Below, piece by piece: positions 62,790-64,000 of a stretch of DNA of 64,000 bases. The position numbers were made by a program, and so were the translations under genes. This DNA is from Parabacteroides goldsteinii DSM 19448 = WAL 12034 (GTDB lineage: Bacteria; Bacteroidota; Bacteroidia; Bacteroidales; Tannerellaceae): assembly GCF_000969835.1 (NCBI RefSeq), contig NZ_KQ033912.1:3185373-3249372 (forward strand), given 5' to 3'. Every line of letters begins with the position of its first letter. Position 1 is the stretch's first letter. Under the pieces are notes generated by a model. The model made no database searches. It saw only the letters and a program-made list of their open reading frames with translations, and was not told the DNA's origin.

Positions 62790-64000
62790 ATGTGGAAAAT
62801 ATATGTGATATTTTTTATTCTTTGTATTTCCTGTAATTATGAAGGTAGGAGAGATATGTCTAATTTGCCCGTTGAAGAATGTGATACAATCCAAATTAGC
62901 AATTTACACTTGTTATGTAAGGTATGGGGATTTATGAAATATTATCACCCAGATATAGCCAATGGAATGTATGATTGGGATAATGAATTATTTGAAATAA
63001 TGCCTCGTGTTGTAAATATTAAGAGTAAAAAAGAAAGAAATCGAGTATTGAGTAAATGGATTAATAAATATGATATCCCTACTTCATGTAATAAATCATT
63101 ATCAGATACTCAGATGCCGAATGTTAAAACTTACCCGGATATATCATGGATAGAAAATAAAGAAGAATTAGGCGAAGTATCTGATTTGTTGTTGAATATG
63201 AAATACTTAGAAAGGAATTGTGTCGGATTAAGTGTTGGAGGAGATTTGTATAAAGATTATTGTTATTTGGAGTTTTCAGAAGATGAAAAAAAAGTATTTT
63301 TTAAAAATGAGAATGATTACAAGGAATTGAAAGAAATTAAAAATAAATATTCATTGTTGGCATTATTTCGGATTTGGAATGTTATTCAGTACTATTATCC
63401 ATATAAATATTTGATTGATAAAAAATGGGATGATGTACTTTTTGAGTATATACATAAGTTTGCTTCCGTAAAAAGTCTATTGGAGTATAAACTTCTGATA
63501 TTAATGGTTTTGACAGAAGTTGAAGATACACATATGAATTTATGGGATGAAGATATACAGAATTGGATTGGAAATAGAAAAGCTTTAGTTAATGTTGAAT
63601 TTGTTGAAAATAGCTTTGTTGTAACTGGAGTATATGATAAATATTACAAAAAAGTACCTCTTGAAATAGGAGACGTTATATTGAAAATTGATGGGAGATG
63701 TGTGCAGAATATAATAGAGGAAAAAAAGATGTATATATCCGCTTCAAATAACGCTGTTTTGATGAGGGGAATTTCTCTTCAATTGTTATTTACTGATAAA
63801 GAAAAATTGCATATAGAGTATTTAAGAAATAATCAACTGTTATCTGATAGTGTTGAAACGTACTATTATAAGTCTATAAAAAATAATGGCAATAGGAGAC
63901 GTTATAAACCTTTGTTTGAATATATAGATGAGGATGTTGCTTATGTCTACCCGGGAAGTTTGTTCAGTGGTAAGATTCCGGATCAAATTAATACTAAAGG
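62790..64000 (+). CDS. S41-family peptidase-like lipoprotein, C-terminus cut by window edge
   Basis: 403 codons are open from ATG 62790 to the edge with no stop. The signal peptide (KIYVIFFILCISC) ends in a probable lipobox. An N-terminal domain contains LHLLCKVWGFMKYYHPDI and, later, LLALFRIWNVIQYYYPYKY, a duplicated motif seen in S41 peptidases of this phylum. A PDZ-like stretch (KKVPLEIGDVILKIDGRCVQ) lies at about 290-310. The catalytic serine region should lie beyond 64000. Base composition is strikingly more AT-rich than the neighbours, which suggests transfer from another genome. Confidence 0.82.
   Translation, partial: MWKIYVIFFILCISCNYEGRRDMSNLPVEECDTIQISNLHLLCKVWGFMKYYHPDIANGMYDWDNELFEIMPRVVNIKSKKERNRVLSKWINKYDIPTSCNKSLSDTQMPNVKTYPDISWIENKEELGEVSDLLLNMKYLERNCVGLSVGGDLYKDYCYLEFSEDEKKVFFKNENDYKELKEIKNKYSLLALFRIWNVIQYYYPYKYLIDKKWDDVLFEYIHKFASVKSLLEYKLLILMVLTEVEDTHMNLWDEDIQNWIGNRKALVNVEFVENSFVVTGVYDKYYKKVPLEIGDVILKIDGRCVQNIIEEKKMYISASNNAVLMRGISLQLLFTDKEKLHIEYLRNNQLLSDSVETYYYKSIKNNGNRRRYKPLFEYIDEDVAYVYPGSLFSGKIPDQINTK

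Overview
The window looks like chromosome of a gut Bacteroidales bacterium, most likely Parabacteroides or a close relative (genus is inference). Signs of this are TAnnTTTG -7 promoter elements, often with a TTTG or TTG about 19 bp upstream, SusC/SusD pairs, ECF sigma/FecR pairs, serine-type sulfatases, and a six-repeat ribosomal protein S1. No phage genes or classical insertion sequence were found. The first and last genes are cut by the window edges.

Layout. Positions 1-5.3 kb hold two paralogous HisKA-type sensor kinases, one partial, on either side of aroB and a tRNA-Pro(GGG). Each kinase is divergent from a membrane or outer-membrane gene. The two intergenic regions share one operator/promoter design: three TTAAC-type repeats 11 bp apart, with the last one starting exactly 27 bp before the -7 box. 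Positions 5.4-17.4 kb carry three outer-membrane beta-barrel genes; two of them belong to ECF sigma/FecR cell-surface signalling systems. Positions 17.5-21.9 kb hold an HU protein, an AraC regulator, a small unknown protein, a receiver-only response regulator and rpsA. Positions 22.1-28.6 kb are three tandem TPR-containing sensor kinases. The third overlaps, tail to tail, a sigma/anti-sigma-like pair at 28.5-29.5 kb.

Positions 29.5-33.2 kb are the most unusual part. They hold 22-bp tandem repeats, a 220-bp nested palindrome, an Rpn-type PD-(D/E)XK nuclease gene, a perfectly dyad-symmetric array of ATGATAGT octamers (two 103-bp inverted repeats around a non-coding 318-bp core), a chimeric DNA-binding protein ending in an RNA-polymerase-alpha-CTD-like domain, and a candidate structured RNA.

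Positions 33.2-40.1 kb contain a small membrane protein, a LytTR/LytS-type two-component pair with two TlpA-like thioredoxins, a CBM9-like protein and a LysE exporter. Positions 40.2-60.7 kb are two complete sulfatase polysaccharide-utilisation loci. The first is ECF sigma, FecR, SusC, SusD and two sulfatases. The second is FecR, SusC, SusD, a GH20 hexosaminidase and a sulfatase, with its sigma gene divergent. SusCD would import sulfated, probably GlcNAc-containing host glycan, the sulfatases and GH20 would trim it, and sigma/FecR would sense import. The end of the window has a DUF6078-like protein, a beta-propeller lipoprotein and the start of an AT-rich S41-like peptidase gene.
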